From Siniperca chuatsi (lineage: Eukaryota; Chordata; Actinopteri; Centrarchiformes; Sinipercidae), in the NCBI RefSeq assembly GCF_020085105.1, contig NC_058043.1, positions 17,846,167-17,910,166 on the forward strand: 64,000 nt of DNA, written 5' to 3'. Position 1 is the first letter of the stretch; every line of letters begins with the position of its first letter. Shown here piece by piece: positions 1 to 13,300 of this stretch. Made by a program: the position numbers and the translations under genes. The notes below the pieces were generated by a model. That model worked only from the letters and a program-made list of their open reading frames with translations. It did no database searches and was not told the origin of the DNA.

Positions 1-3000
1 AATATATATACACCCTTAAAGAAGTGCCCTTAATGGGCTCCTTTGCCCTCCCCTTGTAGGAACAACAGTTTATCATGGGTCTACTGGCTATGGCTTCTCC
101 TTATCTCATCACCTTGGGTTGGACGGAGCAGTGGGATCGTTTTATCTTGTAACTTCACCTCTCTCACCATGACAACAACACCCTCTCCAACTGTTTGGCC
201 AAAATCTCATTTTGTTTAGGGGAATAGTGACCATGTGGAGAAAAAGAAAAATCATTATATCATATTTATTGTTACTACAGTTAAAGATTACTGCTTTTCA
301 TCCTCCCTGTACATTTCAGTTAGATTCCTTCATTAGAATCCCAGATGTGATAACTATAATGAACTTTGAGTCTCATTGAGCATATTTTTAGCAACTTGCT
401 GTAGTGATGATGACCTCTGGACTTCCATCCAAATTGGATGAATTACAACAAAAGTCATGTCACAAAATTTAGGAAATGCAGTTTCCAAGTTCCTTTTTGA
501 TTGTTTGGGTTTAGCTACTTTACTTGGCTTGAATGTATTACTGTTGTTAGTTACAAAATGAATATGACAAAGCAGTTAAATTTTGTATGCTATTCTATAA
601 ATAAGATATTAGTTATTGACATGGACATTTTAATTGGACGTTGTTACCACACTGGCATATGGTGGTGTATTAATTAGTGTTACAGTGTCAATTCACAAGG
701 TATGCATAGGGGTTTCATTAACTTTTTAGTGTGATGGGATACAGGCCAAATGATCATAGCTCTATGATTACCTTTTGAAGTTGACGGTAACTGGTCTCTG
801 TTGGGAGAAACTAGACCAGAAATGTATCTGTGAAGCAATTACATGTTGCTATTGATTTAATTTGAAGCTACTTCCTCAGTGTGCCATAGTATAGCACAAA
901 TGTTGGGTGTTTGAAGGGATGCAGCAGCAGATCTCAAGCAGTAACTCATGTTGACACACACTACTGTATTTGCTGAGGAAGCTTGTCTTTGCTGCAGTAA
1001 TAAATAACTTAGAGGTCTCTCCATCCATGCAGTCATTTAAGTCCTCTCAATTAGCCGCTTGGCTGAGCCCTCTGCACTCCCAGTCCAATAAGAACCACAT
1101 GTAGGCCACCCATTATATTACTTCCATCTGACCACGCCAGTCTGTTAGCCTTCTCGATGCCAAATTGCTGCTGTAGAAAAATCTACTGTAGCTGCAGCTT
1201 GAGCAGCTGGTGTTTTATCCACGTCATGAACTGAAGCATTCAATATTTCCTGTGTTACGTCTTGTAGCAGCACCAGAAATAGCTCCACTCCACGGCATCC
1301 TTCCTTTCAAGAATTTATTTTTCAAATAAATTCTTATCTCCGGCACTCCTTCACATTTGAAACAATTATATTATGTAAGTGTTGGTGTTGATTTGCTGGA
1401 GAGAAACATTGATTACTCATCTGCAGGAATCTGTCTCTGCCTGCAGGCTTCTCTCTCCCACTGGACCTTCATTGCATCACATGAAGCAGAATATGTAATG
1501 TCCAGCCTTTGCAGCTGAAGCAATATGACGTGATATATATAGAGGCTATTAAAGGATCTGCCAGAGAGGTGGAGGGAATTCCTCTCTCCAGCATGAATCA
1601 CTGCTGTTGTGATCTGATACAGAAGCTCTTACCTTGATCTTCACTAACTTCCTGGCCTCTAACTTGACACTACCTTGTGTACCTTTTTATCTGTAGGCTG
1701 TCTTGTAGTCTAGCTTGTCAGATGATTTTGTTGCAACACATTTTCTTTGTTCCTTTCAAGCTGGGTTGTCAACTCAATAACATTTGCACTCAGTATGCTC
1801 TGTATGGTACTGGATAATGTAAAGAGAGTATAGAGGGTCTCTGAAATGTTTTTGGATACAGTTACAATTTGCCACTGACTTAAGCATATTGGGGGGGAAG
1901 TCTATTTAAACTGTGAGCTTTACATAATCTGTATACTTCCTACTCACTAAACACTATACATCCTGCTCCATACTGCAGTTGACTGGCTACTGTACTCACT
2001 CTTCTGGTTCATTATTAATCAGATATACTGTTCCTGTTATGGCATGTCTCTGTGGTCTTCTCTCTTGAATTCATGTGTATTCTGTATCTCATGACTTGTC
2101 AAGTCATGTGGGCTCTGTTCTGTTACTGAACAGAGCCCTGAATCATTAGCACATCTACACATTGTTGCCCTATGGACTTTAACCTGCACAACTGGCAGTT
2201 CCTGCCCTGGCCCCATAACCTTACAGTTGTGGTTGGTGGTGTTACCCACTCCTGCTGAAAAGGTATTGAGGGAACCAGGGAAGACACATTTGGGACTAAG
2301 AGCAACTAAAAGGTATGGTGATAATGACTTGTATGTATTACAAAACAGTCCTTAAACTTTGTGTGTAACCAGTTAGGCCAGTGTTTATATGGGGAATGGG
2401 GGGATATTTAGAACATTTTCTGTGAACTGCTTTTTCTAGACTATGTTTTAGTAGCACATTCAAGCAGTAGGACAGTAGTACAGTTCTGCACTTTTCCATC
2501 TCACCACTAGAGGGAGTATCTGGCACAAAAGTGTTTTGTGAAGTCAAACCATCAATTTAAAAACAAGTGGTTGGTTGTCAGTGACTCTGGTGTTTGGCTG
2601 TTCTGCAGTCAGACATAAGTAAAGACCAGTTTGCTCTGTGTTTGGGTGGAAAATTCCAGGGCTTTATTCTGCTATGAATAGCTCAGTTGCTTCCCATATA
2701 ACAGAGGAAGTGTGTCAGATTTTGGAGGACCAGGAACCAAGGCCATGAAAGCTATAACACCAACAGGTGGGCCTCTTGTTGCTGGGGGCGAGTAGATAAC
2801 AAGCAGAGCCACAATATCTGTCCTTTTGATCGTCACAACAACATGAACACACACACACACTCACATGCACAGAGCAACCAGACTCAACATCACACTATCA
2901 GCCACACCATATCTCACTGGGGTGATTTGCAGGTCAACAGACACATGGTTATGATGGGTTGTATTTCATCGCTGAGGTACAGTTAAGCTTTGGTCTGTCT

Positions 3001-3596
3001 CTGCTCTCAGCATGGCTCCTAATGAAGATCTGTTTTCATTTAATCCACTGCATTTGATCACAAATTAACTGGCGTCAGCTGATGTTTGGTCCCTGACTGG
3101 CTTTTTTTATTGTCCTGTGACCTCAGTGAGTCAGTGAATTGCTCGCCCACCGCTCCCTTGTTCACTTAATGATCACCTAGCTCATACACTCACTTTTTTT
3201 AGGATTATATGCGCACACATGCGGCTCCACACTAATACCGTATAAAAAGATGCAACACCCATATGGTTTCTCCACACACACTGCCATACATCACAGTTTA
3301 CTGATCATCATCAAGAGAGCTCTGAGTATAAACCACACATTCTTGAGGGGGGGGGGGAAGATGTGGGCTCCACAGTTGGTCAGCATTGATCCAGTCAGAC
3401 AATTGGTCAGTATTGATTAGCCCCCCCTGCAATTATCAAAATTGTTAAAGTGTTCTTCATTGTTTGATATCAGGTGATATCAAGTAGAAAATTCTTCCTG
3501 TAATTATGTTTGCATTTGCGCATTCCTGTGTGTATCAGACCACTAAAGTGTTCTTCTTAATGAGGAAATTGAGCTTTCCTTATAAAGGCTAAATCA
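1..3596. other. No gene recognised; AT-rich intergenic or intronic DNA
   Basis: I see no exon with family similarity on either strand. The longest open frames are under 75 codons and resemble nothing known. A perfect hairpin (11-bp arms, 7-nt loop) lies at 2110-2138, and short CA-rich stretches occur near 2850 and 3280. It may belong to an upstream intron of ampd2 if that gene has a first exon left of the window. Confidence 0.5.
2110..2138. repeat. Perfect inverted repeat (11-bp arms)
   Basis: GGGCTCTGTTC is followed by a 7-nt loop and then its exact reverse complement GAACAGAGCCC. It is isolated, and I see no flanking duplication or gene that explains it. Confidence 0.6.
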
Positions 3597-3895
3597 AGAG
3601 CTGAAATGATTAGTGGATTAATTGATTAGTTTGATTAATCAAAAATAGAGTTTCAAGCTTGTGAAATATGAGGATTAACTGCTTTTCTCCATTGTATAAC
3701 ATTTCACTTTTCATATCTTTGAGTCTTGGACTGTTAGTTAGACAAAACAAGACATTTTACGATGTCACCTTGTGCTCTGAGAAATTGTGATGGACAATTT
3801 TTCACTGTTGTTGGACTTGGCATTGACTAAATGATTAATCAATGAATTGATACGGTTATGAAACATTAGTCGCTTAGTGAATATGCAGCTCACTA
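3597..3895 (+). mobile_element. MITE-like repeat, GATTAATC family, copy 1
   Basis: The block opens with a cluster of GATTAATC/GATTAGT motifs, has a middle section around GACAAAACAAGACATTTTA and a GAAATTGTGATGGAC stretch, and closes with TAATCAATGAATTGAT. The same order of motifs recurs at 20462-20826 and, in inverted orientation, at 29232-29540. This marks an interspersed family. From memory it resembles non-autonomous hAT-type elements common in teleosts. No coding capacity. Confidence 0.6.
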
Positions 3896-4481
3896 AAAGC
3901 TCACACAGTGTGGTTAAAAAAAAAGCCTAAAGTTTGATTCACCCTTAAAACAGACTTTATAGCATTTATAGTGTTCGTGTTATTGTCATGACAATTCTAC
4001 CAAACAAACAACACTATATCAAAGCAAGAATGGTGAGTCTCAACAGAGTATCCCAAATTAAGCATTAGCAGTGACGAGGTGTGTACATGTGAGTCTGCAT
4101 CGAAGTTCATAGAAACAGGAGGTGTGTTATCAGAAGCCTCCTCACTTAGCCATCTCAGTGAAGTAACACTCTTGTTATTGCCTCCAGCTTTGGTCCCTGT
4201 CACACCTTTTGTCTTAGGAATGGTTTTTCAACCTCTCAATGTCCATGCAGTGCTAAGTACAGTGTGCTACATGTTGACAGTGTCAAGTGACACAGTGCTC
4301 CTCTTTGCTATATTCAGATATGATGAGAGCTGCACTGACAGAGGTGGCAAGAGGTTTGGTGACTGGACAGGGCTCTGGATAATCACAGAGGATTGGAGGG
4401 GGGAGTGTGAATGTGTGTGTCTGTATATGTTTTGGAGTGTGTGACTGTCAGTGTGTATATGCACTGGCTATGTATGTGTAC

Positions 4482-4507
4482 GTGTGTGTGTGTGTGTGTG
4501 TGTGTGG
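4482..4507. repeat. (GT)n microsatellite
   Basis: Uninterrupted alternating GT/TG for about 26 bp, within a wider GT-rich tract (about 4400-4540). Confidence 0.9.
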
Positions 4508-5993
4508 GAGTATACAGGTAGTGTTTTTGTGTATTTGCGTGTGATGGGCTGCAGGGAGGATTTATTGTTTTGAGAACTTTCCCGATGGACTTTGGAAGAG
4601 AGATACACAGCATCAGTTTGAATGCTGAGAAGCCAGGAGTATTTTGTTGGAATGTTTGTCCTGTTTTATTCACATGGGAATTTTTGTGCAGGGTTAGAGA
4701 TTAGGTTTGCTTGACAACAATAATGCCAACTCTGCCAGCAGTTCCTCTGGGAGAGTGAAAGTGAAAAATGTTGCACAGCCACTCCCCTGTGCTGTTGATT
4801 AGTCTCTTGGGGAAAAAGTTGTGTTGAACACAACATAGGTAAAAGCAGAAAAGGTCAATCTGGGGTTGAAAAAGAAAGCAAATCTCAGACTATTTTTGAG
4901 AAATGGGAAAAAAGTAGACGCTGTAACTTAGATAGAGGTGACAGTAGCATTCATCTGTGGAAATGAACTGCTACTTTTACCTGTAAACCCCCTTAAACAC
5001 CTCTTTATAACTTTCTACATATAAAGGCTTCTCTATAGGCTTCTTAATAAGTGAATGAATTTGAGATACCATCCTCTGTAGAAGGAATTTAAACATGGCA
5101 GCGCCAATAAAATGGTGTGTAGTCACAGTTCCTACCACTGTTTAAATTGTCACATGAAAATACACTTAATGTACGATGCAATCAACAGTTATATTGTTTA
5201 CTATCCTGTAGTTAAGGCAATCTTTTATAAAAATGAAAGATATTATTATATTATTTTGCCGTAATGTGTTTTTAATGAACAGGAAGTGTTTTAATGAACA
5301 GGAAGTTTATTGTTACAAATCTACACAGACAAAATCAAATGATCATTTTTATATGTATTCAGAAACTTGTGTCACATTATAGCCTGTTTAGATGCTGCAG
5401 CTGGCTTTGGCGTGCAGCAAGAGCCTCTGTTTATTGACTTGCTGTCTGAAAAACTGCACGCCCTGTCATATGATCAAAATAGGGCAACACATCAATTCTC
5501 ACAAAACAGTTCAAGGTTAGTTATTTTTCTTTTCCACAGTGCCAGCATCTCCCAGCCATTTTTAAGCTTTGCACTCTCCAAAATGTACACCACCACCACC
5601 ATAAGCTTTCATGGAATAAGGACACATTTGTTTCCTTTCTTAAAGTCAAAGTCATGAGCAATGTACTTTCAAAAGTCTTATTTATTCATCATGTTTTGTG
5701 TTTATCTTTAATCCCTAAGATTTAAATCAGCATAGCATACAGCATTCACTGATATCTATACAATTTGAGATTAATGCAAAGGTGGCAACTATGCTTCAGA
5801 AATCATATTTTTTACTTTGTGAAACTTACACATGTTGAAGTATTTATTAAAGACCCTTCTATGTTTGCTGAAATCACTGAAGCAAAAATAGATTGTTGTT
5901 TTGGCTGTGTTTCGTTAGACCTCAACTTAACTGTAAAAGTCCTGCCCACTTAGTACACAGCAGAATGGATGTGGAAACATCACTGACCACCAC

Positions 5994-6845
5994 CAGGGCT
6001 GGACTGGGATAATAATTCAGGCTGGGAATCTAACGTCAGCCCAAGCCAATCTGCACACATTAATAACCACATATACTGTACGTTTTGTTGAAATATTTTC
6101 TCTATTTACTGTCAGTAACATATTTTTTAGTTTTAGTACTACACACAAAAAGTGCTTCATAATACATCCAAAATAGTTAAAAACAGCCAAGTGTCTTCAG
6201 TTTCAAGAGTTAGTCAATTGCACTTCCATAAGTAAGAGTGTTTGTTTTGCAGCTGGCATTTCCCCAGAGCTCTGACTGGACTTGTGTTGATCATTAAGAA
6301 GCTCTGAGTAACTTGATCACTTCCACATGACAGAACAGCGTATACAGGTCTTTTTCCTGCTTTCCTACAGAGCGTGATTAAGTGTTGATACCATTTATTA
6401 GTTTTTGAAACGTAGAAACTCGGGAAGGGTAGTTGAAGGGTAGTGAACATATGTCATTTTGCAGCATTTAGCTGCACTTTCCTCCCAGGCTTTTCTCCTT
6501 TTAATGCGCTCCCTCTCAGCTCCACCTTTTCTCGTTCTCTCTTTCTCCTGTGGTGTTAATTTTTTCTCCACGCTGCTCGGCCACGCACACTCCGAGCACT
6601 GACTGAACTTTGTGTACCACTTGCGTGTGATGACAGGCAGAGATCATACCATCAAGTTATGATACCAAAGCAGGCGGGGAGGCTGACGGTCTACAGTTCT
6701 GAATGACTGTAGCTGCCCCATGTTGTTTTCACTTTAATTTACCCATTTCATTATGTATATTAAACACTGGCCTGACACGCAAGGCCAATCAGCTGACCAG
6801 GCCACTGGGAATTCTCCTGGTGCCCCCTATGGCCAGTCCGAGCCA
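5994..6845. mobile_element. Possible non-autonomous DNA element with imperfect terminal inverted repeats
   Basis: The left end CAGGGCTGGACTGGGAT is answered at the right end by GGCCAGTCCGAGCC, which is close to an inverted copy. The pair GGGCTGGACTGG...CCAGTCC is familiar from teleost interspersed repeats. The interior has no long open frame. The inverted match is imperfect and no target-site duplication was found, so the element call is tentative. Confidence 0.35.
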
Positions 6846-8131
6846 TTTTAGGTCCATCATGTAACAGGCTGCATAGCTAGAGCAATCAAAGTATTGTGTA
6901 TGTAGGTCAACTTTTTTTCAAAATCAATGGGTGACGGGTAGGTGTTGATTGTGCAGCTTACTAGTACGGCATGGTTCATGAGTTCATCTCATTCTTCACA
7001 TTTTGGCCAACTTCATCAATCATGCAACTGTGGAGAGAGGAATTCCAATTTTCTCAGTGTGTAATGCCCATAGATCATGTTCTCAGATTCAACAGACCCA
7101 GTAGGCATTGTCTTGTATTGTAGTAGCCTAAAGGCTTGGCCCATATAGGCTAGCTCTCCGGCTGTCAAACTGGGTTCGTAAACAATATTGAGTTTGGATA
7201 CGGTAGCATGAAAGATGAAAAACAAACTCTCACTCATGAGTCAGACAAGTAGAGCAACCCTGTCATCGTAGTTTCCTCTGAGTCTCGTGTACTGTATGTT
7301 GTTGACTTGACTTATGATGCAGCTTGGTCGTTTGCTTGTGATGATATTGCACGAGAATGGGGATCTGTCCAGAATTCAGTACCCAGTGTGGTTTGTGTCT
7401 ACCTTTTGTGTGTCTTTAACACTGAAGTTCATATGTGTCTTTGTGTACCTATGTTTGACGGTCATCTGGATAATTCCTTTATCATCTTTGCTCTGAATGT
7501 TGCTTTGAAAAATCACTAAAAATAGAACTTAAATAGAGGCTTAGCAGGTTTCTTGTACACTGAAATACAGCAAACAGGCCTTCCTTGTGCCGTGCAGCAG
7601 TCATGTGATAGGGGAACGAAATAGCCTCCCCTGGCATCATGTGGTCGGTAGAGAAAGTAACATGGCATGTAGTTTTTAAATGCGCTAACTTGCATGTACA
7701 CACAATCATATACCCATATACCTGTAGTAGTAAGTAATCACACTTCAGACATTGAATTTAAACATCTGACAATCACATAAAAATTATTTATATCATGAAA
7801 AAGTTTTTGTTTTTGAAAATTGGCTCCCAGCATGGATAAATCAGATGCATCAACACAGACAACACAACAGCAAGCAGAATAAAAAACACCAGTTAGAGAG
7901 ACTAGCATATAATAGCAGTTAAACATTAAGTCACAGCAATAAACCAATTATAACAGATCAAATTCATAAATAAGAACAACTTACAAAGAAAAACAACAAG
8001 CCAAGGACCATGATACAGTGCTACAGTGTAGACAACTACATGTGAGGCAAATAAATTGATAGAGTGCAAATTAAGTAATTTTTATTTTGAATCAATATGC
8101 AACAAAACATGTCATGTAATAATTGTTTTTT

Positions 8132-8164
8132 AATACTGGTATTCATGTTATGAATACCAGTATT
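8132..8164. repeat. Perfect 15-bp hairpin, 3-nt loop
   Basis: AATACTGGTATTCAT, loop GTT, then the exact reverse complement ATGAATACCAGTATT. It lies about 190 bp upstream of the TATA-like sequence of the presumed ampd2 leader exon. Confidence 0.7.
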
Positions 8165-8350
8165 TAAAATTTAAAGGTTTGCAGTCATGAGATGATTGGA
8201 GAAGTGTGTTCATGAATATGAGGTGGGAGGTAGAGAAGAAGTGGGAGTGGCCAGAGCTGCAGGGCCTCCTCCATTTTACAGCACAATAGAGTCTGAAGTG
8301 GTTCAACCCAGTCCCTCCCCTGTTTTGCCACGTGGTATGTTCCAACCCAG

Positions 8351-8433
8351 TATTTAAATCCGGGAGCTTGAAGGCTGTGCTGTTCATCCACTGACAACCG
8401 GTGTAATCCAGGAAGCAGCTGAAAGACAGAGGC

Positions 8434-8468
<35 letters not shown>

Positions 8469-8789
8469 CAGAGGAAAGAGGAAAAAAAACTGCTTCACCA
8501 GCACACTGGAGGTGGCGACAGTTACAGCAGGAGAAGCAAAGAAAAGAGAAAAAGAGGGGAAATTGTGTGATCCTGGTGTTAGAGCAGCTTGCGTTTAGGA
8601 GAGAGTGCATATCCTGTCTCTCTCTTCTCCCTCTTTGCTTTAATTTCTCTCTCCTCCACTGTGCTAGCGGGGGAGGGTACATCGGCTGTCCCAGGCCTAG
8701 TTACATGTCCCAGCATCCCGCAAGAGCTCACACAAGGCCACTGCGACCGTAACGGAGACTGTGAGAACCAGACAGACAGGGAGATAGAG
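8351..8789 (+). promoter_or_regulatory. ampd2: Candidate internal ampd2 promoter and untranslated leader exon
   Basis: A TATA-like TATTTAAAT at 8351-8359 precedes a purine-rich tract with a (GA)n run (about 8438-8466) and a comparatively GC-rich stretch ending in GAG followed by GTACTG, a weak donor, at 8789/8790. Joined to the first ampd2 coding exon (14998) it would give no continuous reading frame: the required frame has TGA at 8762-8764. It would therefore act as 5' UTR, with translation from the ATG at 15099. A 15-codon upstream ORF (ATG 8705, stop 8750-8752) lies in it. This is inference from composition and position only; no family similarity supports it. Confidence 0.3.
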
Positions 8790-9962
8790 GTACTGTAACC
8801 CATGCTGATTAATGATAATTAACAGTACCATATACTGTAGAGCCTGTTAAAGTGCATACTGTTACTACAAGTTTCAGCAGTTCTGTGTGACGCATGGTAC
8901 TTATCATTCCAAAAATACTGCACATCAAGCTCATTGTGACAGATGAGGTGCTAGTAAACACAGCTGCTGTGTACTGGAATAAGCTGACAACATGCAGAAG
9001 GAAATGTAAAAATGGGGGGGGTCTTTATAAAGAAGCATAAGCAGATGGACGAGAAAAATGCCTTGTGCATTTGTTAGGTCGGTCTGTTGCTATGATGCTG
9101 ATATTTGGAAAGCTTGAAGCGTTCCATAGTTTTTTGCAGAGTGTGGCTGTTGCAGTGAGTGAACATTTGGGGCATCTAGTCCCTGCTGCTGTTTGCTACA
9201 GTCCTGTATGATGCAGTAATATTGCCCAGTGGATTAATCACTAAGATTCTCGTGAGTGTGCTGACGAAAACAAAACATATACTGTATATGGCACACATTC
9301 TACAAGAGTGTGCAGTAAATCAGAAAGGCAGCAGAGTTTCAATAAGCGAAAATGTGCCACTGAAGCTGAAAGAAAATAAATATCTTATTCAGAATTGAAA
9401 CTGTCAATTCTTCATTAACACTGTACTCAGGCAGTTTGTGTGAGCAGACATACTGTAAACTGCTGGGGTCTTAGTCCACCTGAACATGTCAAGCTTCCTG
9501 ATGTTTATGAGGGCAGTGTTTTCATGAGAACAGCTGACATCTGTTTTGTGTGATGGCAGTGACGAGTGACTTATCTGTCTTCTCTGAAAGGCTGTTTATG
9601 GTATAGATAGCAGCAGAGAAGCAGTAAAGGGAAACGTATCTTATCACAGTACTGGGGATGATCTTGTTGGTTATCTTGCATGCATTGAAATGTATTTTTG
9701 TTTCTCTAGCAGGCCGTCATTAAGTTTTCACCCCCCCGTTTGTTCCCTTGCACCCAGCCTGCTGAGTACTGATAATATATGTTCGAGACGAAGACCCGAA
9801 GTAGAGTTTTATTCTCATCTGTAGTTGCTAAGTAACATCTGAAGTGTGTGCCATCACTCTCCCTCTCAGGGAATAAAGTGAAAACTGTAAAGAAAAACAA
9901 ATGTTTCTTAACACTGGAGCCACAATCGCAGTAGACCAAAAAGTAAACACATTATGGGACAC

Positions 9963-9964
<2 letters not shown>

Positions 9965-10003
<39 letters not shown>
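9965..10003. repeat. (CA)n microsatellite
   Basis: About 39 bp of uninterrupted CA dinucleotide repeat. Confidence 0.95.
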
Positions 10004-10006
<3 letters not shown>

Positions 10007-10221
10007 CATAGTTTTTATGCCATCAACAGTTTCTCTCATTTTAAGATGCCCATCATGCATAGTTGCTGACATTCCTGGCTGTACATGACTTTTAGCTTTT
10101 GTGAAGAGATGACACTTTCCCTTGTTAACATCACTACAAATGTAAGTAGCCATCCATTATTTAATTTATTTGTCTCTATTATTATTTTCTTGGTTTGATA
10201 ATGGTTCACACAACAATGAGT

Positions 10222-10330
10222 AGGGCTGGGCAATATTTCAATATTATTGTTTATTGACTTTTAGCAGAATCATATTGTGATGACACAATCATTATGTTGT
10301 TGTTCAACACATTTCTAGTACTCAAAAGTA
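10222..10330 (+). mobile_element. Fragment of a GGGCTGGGCAATAT-type interspersed repeat
   Basis: AGGGCTGGGCAATATTTCAATATTATTG followed by an AT-rich stretch is typical of an abundant vertebrate non-autonomous DNA repeat (recognised from memory). A diverged relative may occur at 61904-61985 (GGACTGGATGATACTGATG...). Ends are not defined. Confidence 0.35.
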
Positions 10331-13300
10331 TTCAAATTAGTTACTGAAGTTCTTCTTTTGACACGTATGAAGTCTGGTGTCTGGTGAAGAGACTGGTATG
10401 TGCACCATCAAGTAAGAACAAACCAAGAACAAAATTGTGGCCAGGTTGCTGCAATTAGACAGACAGTGCTAGACACACCCCTGAATTCATGGAGTTATGG
10501 TAGTGTCTAATTTAAAAATAGGTAAACAAGAAAGGAGATGAGAAACAAGCATTGTTTGCTTAGCACAATAGTTGATTTCTCCCTGCAGCTATAATCACTT
10601 GTCACTTAGGCATCCGGCTATCCAACCCCCTAACAGTTGTAGTTTTTTAGACTTAGGAAATAATCATGTTGATATCTGGGTGAAAAGGAGAACCATCCAT
10701 TATCTGTTGTGTACTGAACTGAAATTCACGCAAGTGCTTAATTGAGCGTTTCCAAACCACAATGACAAAAGGGAATTGCAGGCTGGCATTGTGAGGTCCC
10801 ATGTAAGAAGATTTACAATGAAAGTATATTTTTCTCATTATTTCTTTGAGACATGAACTGGTTGAACTGTCCATAACATGTTATTAGCTCTGGTGTCATG
10901 GTGGGGAATTTTGGCAATTTCCTGACTTAAAGATGCAATCTTTGATATTTGTGTACCCAGCACAGCGTGCTTTGAGTAAAGGTTTGAGGAGAGAAATCCA
11001 TACAGATGAGGCAGTGCAAGGCCAGATGGATTCACCAAAATGCCGGTTACCTTGGGTGTTGTTATTGTGGTGAAAACTGTCTCTTTGTTATTGCACTGAG
11101 CATAGTTGTCTAACAACAAGGTCTGTTTTCAGCACAATATCACGCATTATTTGACCGATATGCTCATCAATTGCAGAGAAGGATAGAACAAATGTAGAAA
11201 TGAAACTGGGAGATAACTGAGATAACTGCTGTTCACCTCTGCAGTGGCAGCTAAATGTTTATCATCACAGTAAATGACTCAGCCAGTAGGCCTGATGGGA
11301 ACATTTTGGTAACAATGTGGGGCTTATGGGACTTGCAGTTTGTTGCACACGTTGTTTTGTTTTCAAAATTCACACAACCAATAAAAGTTGCAAAATTGAT
11401 ATAGATTGTTCTGGTCATGGAATATTTTCATGGACATACTGTACAACGTTTTGTTTGACTACTTCAGTATATGAACTAGAATGACACTGCCAAAACTAGT
11501 CTGTTGATACTTTTGGCCTGAAGGATGTGGAGGACGAGACAGGCTGGAAGGATTGTATTGATCCTTAGAGATTCTAGATGGCTGTCTCTCTGGTAGGGTT
11601 TAAAAGAACAGGTGGGTAGTGTATATGGGTGGTGTGCTGACTCAGGTCTCAGGGATGTGAGAGAAAGCTGAGATGGAGATCTTTGTCAGTATTACTCACT
11701 GGTCTAAGAAATTAACCCACAATGGCTACATGAAGATAGAAGGGTTGAAGCATTTCATTCTAAAATAGATAAGACATCCTCGCACAGTAAACCGCACGTT
11801 TCCAGAAATACTACCAAGAAAAGGAAATTAAGGTGTTTTGTCCCTTGTTGAACCACACTCTCTTTCACAAGTGAGTCGCACAGCTTAAATTTGTCTCAAG
11901 GACAAGCCCATAGCCTACAGTGTAAAATGCTTCCTATGGTTTGTTCATTGCTCAGACATGAAAGACATTTATCTTTATTGTTCAAAGAATTATAGATTTA
12001 CCATAGCCAAGACAGATTAACAGTATTGTTTTAATTTAATTTAATTTACCTGTCTAGTTGCTATTTGGACAGATTTTCTTTTAAATGAACTACAACTGAA
12101 TGAATCATACAAGCCTTTATGACTAATTAAAGTCTTTCATGAAGTTTCCCATCATAAACTTGCTAGAGCTGTTGTTTTGATGGTTGACTTTTGACTGTGT
12201 TTTTGTTGTCTTTGCACGTCAGTAGGGTGATTTTTAAAAGAGGTATCACAGTGCAGAGCAGAAAATGAGCCAAAACTCTGAGATAATTTGCTGTTTACCT
12301 TTATTTTTTTCTAATTTTGTAGTGTTATTTGTAGAGTTTCTCCCAGTTTTGTTGTGTTTACTTGTATGGATGTGTGTAGAAGGTTTGTGCTCCCTACTAC
12401 CACGATGTCACTGAGATAAATAGAGTTGGGAGTGCTGGATTAAGAGTCATCTGTGGTGGAAAGGTCGGGGGATTACATGGATACTATACTGGGGTTGACT
12501 CTGTTTGTGTGTGTATCTGTATACTTGAAGCCATCTGTTTGTCCATGTGAAATGGACATGTACTTATATCCACACACGTGTGTATACTCTGCATATAATC
12601 TGATAAATTGGTCAGGCAGATATGACAAAGATATGTTTGAGGTAATTTAGAAAGTGTTACCATTATTTGGTTTGTCCACCAGAGAACACTGACAAGTTTA
12701 TTTTTCAACAGTAAAATGGTCCGCTCACTACATATTGTGATCATAGATCTTTAAAAATCTAATTTATGGAATGTTTATCAAAAATGTTGACGATATGTCT
12801 GTATGTTCAAGCACTCTTTTTATGTCCTTGAGCATATGATTGTCAGCACATCATGGCACAGCTTTAACTTGCATCCTTTAAAACTTCTAGGTGCAATATT
12901 GAAAGGTTTTGCAGTGTCACGCCAGTATTAGTAGTGTGGAGAGTTACCCTCTGTTCATTCCTAACTCCACAGCCTTGGAGGCAGACAGCAGATGGCAGAG
13001 ACTAATTGTCACAGGCCAGACACAGCACTAATAACTGCGCCAGTTATAGAGGAGAATAGCTGTCTTTAGAAAGTAGACAAGAATTGGTAAATTTGATGTT
13101 CCTAAATGTACCTCAGTCAAATGTATTTTGTCTTTAGGTAGTTCTCCCCTGTTGTGTTTGGTTTAGTCTGGAGTGGAGCTGGCGTCATCTGTTTCCAGCA
13201 GGTCTAGAGTGGGAAAGGCACCTCTGTGTCATTCCCAGCTGTGTGTATACAACCGTCAGTGTGTACATGTGAGTTAGGGTAATTCTTTTCCAAGTGTGTA

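Noticed and set aside
4079-4444. 121-codon open frame on the plus strand
   Set aside because: No conserved motif, no splice-linked partner, ends in GT-rich simple sequence; chance open frame.
8148-8682. Two overlapping minus-strand open frames of 118 and 165 codons
   Set aside because: They contain Leu/Ser runs from the (GA)n tract and have no family similarity.
8589-8798. Open frame with a hydrophobic start resembling a signal peptide (SLFSLFALISLSS)
   Set aside because: It begins at TTG rather than ATG, sits in a simple CT/GA-rich stretch, and matches no family; more likely a leader exon or intergenic sequence.
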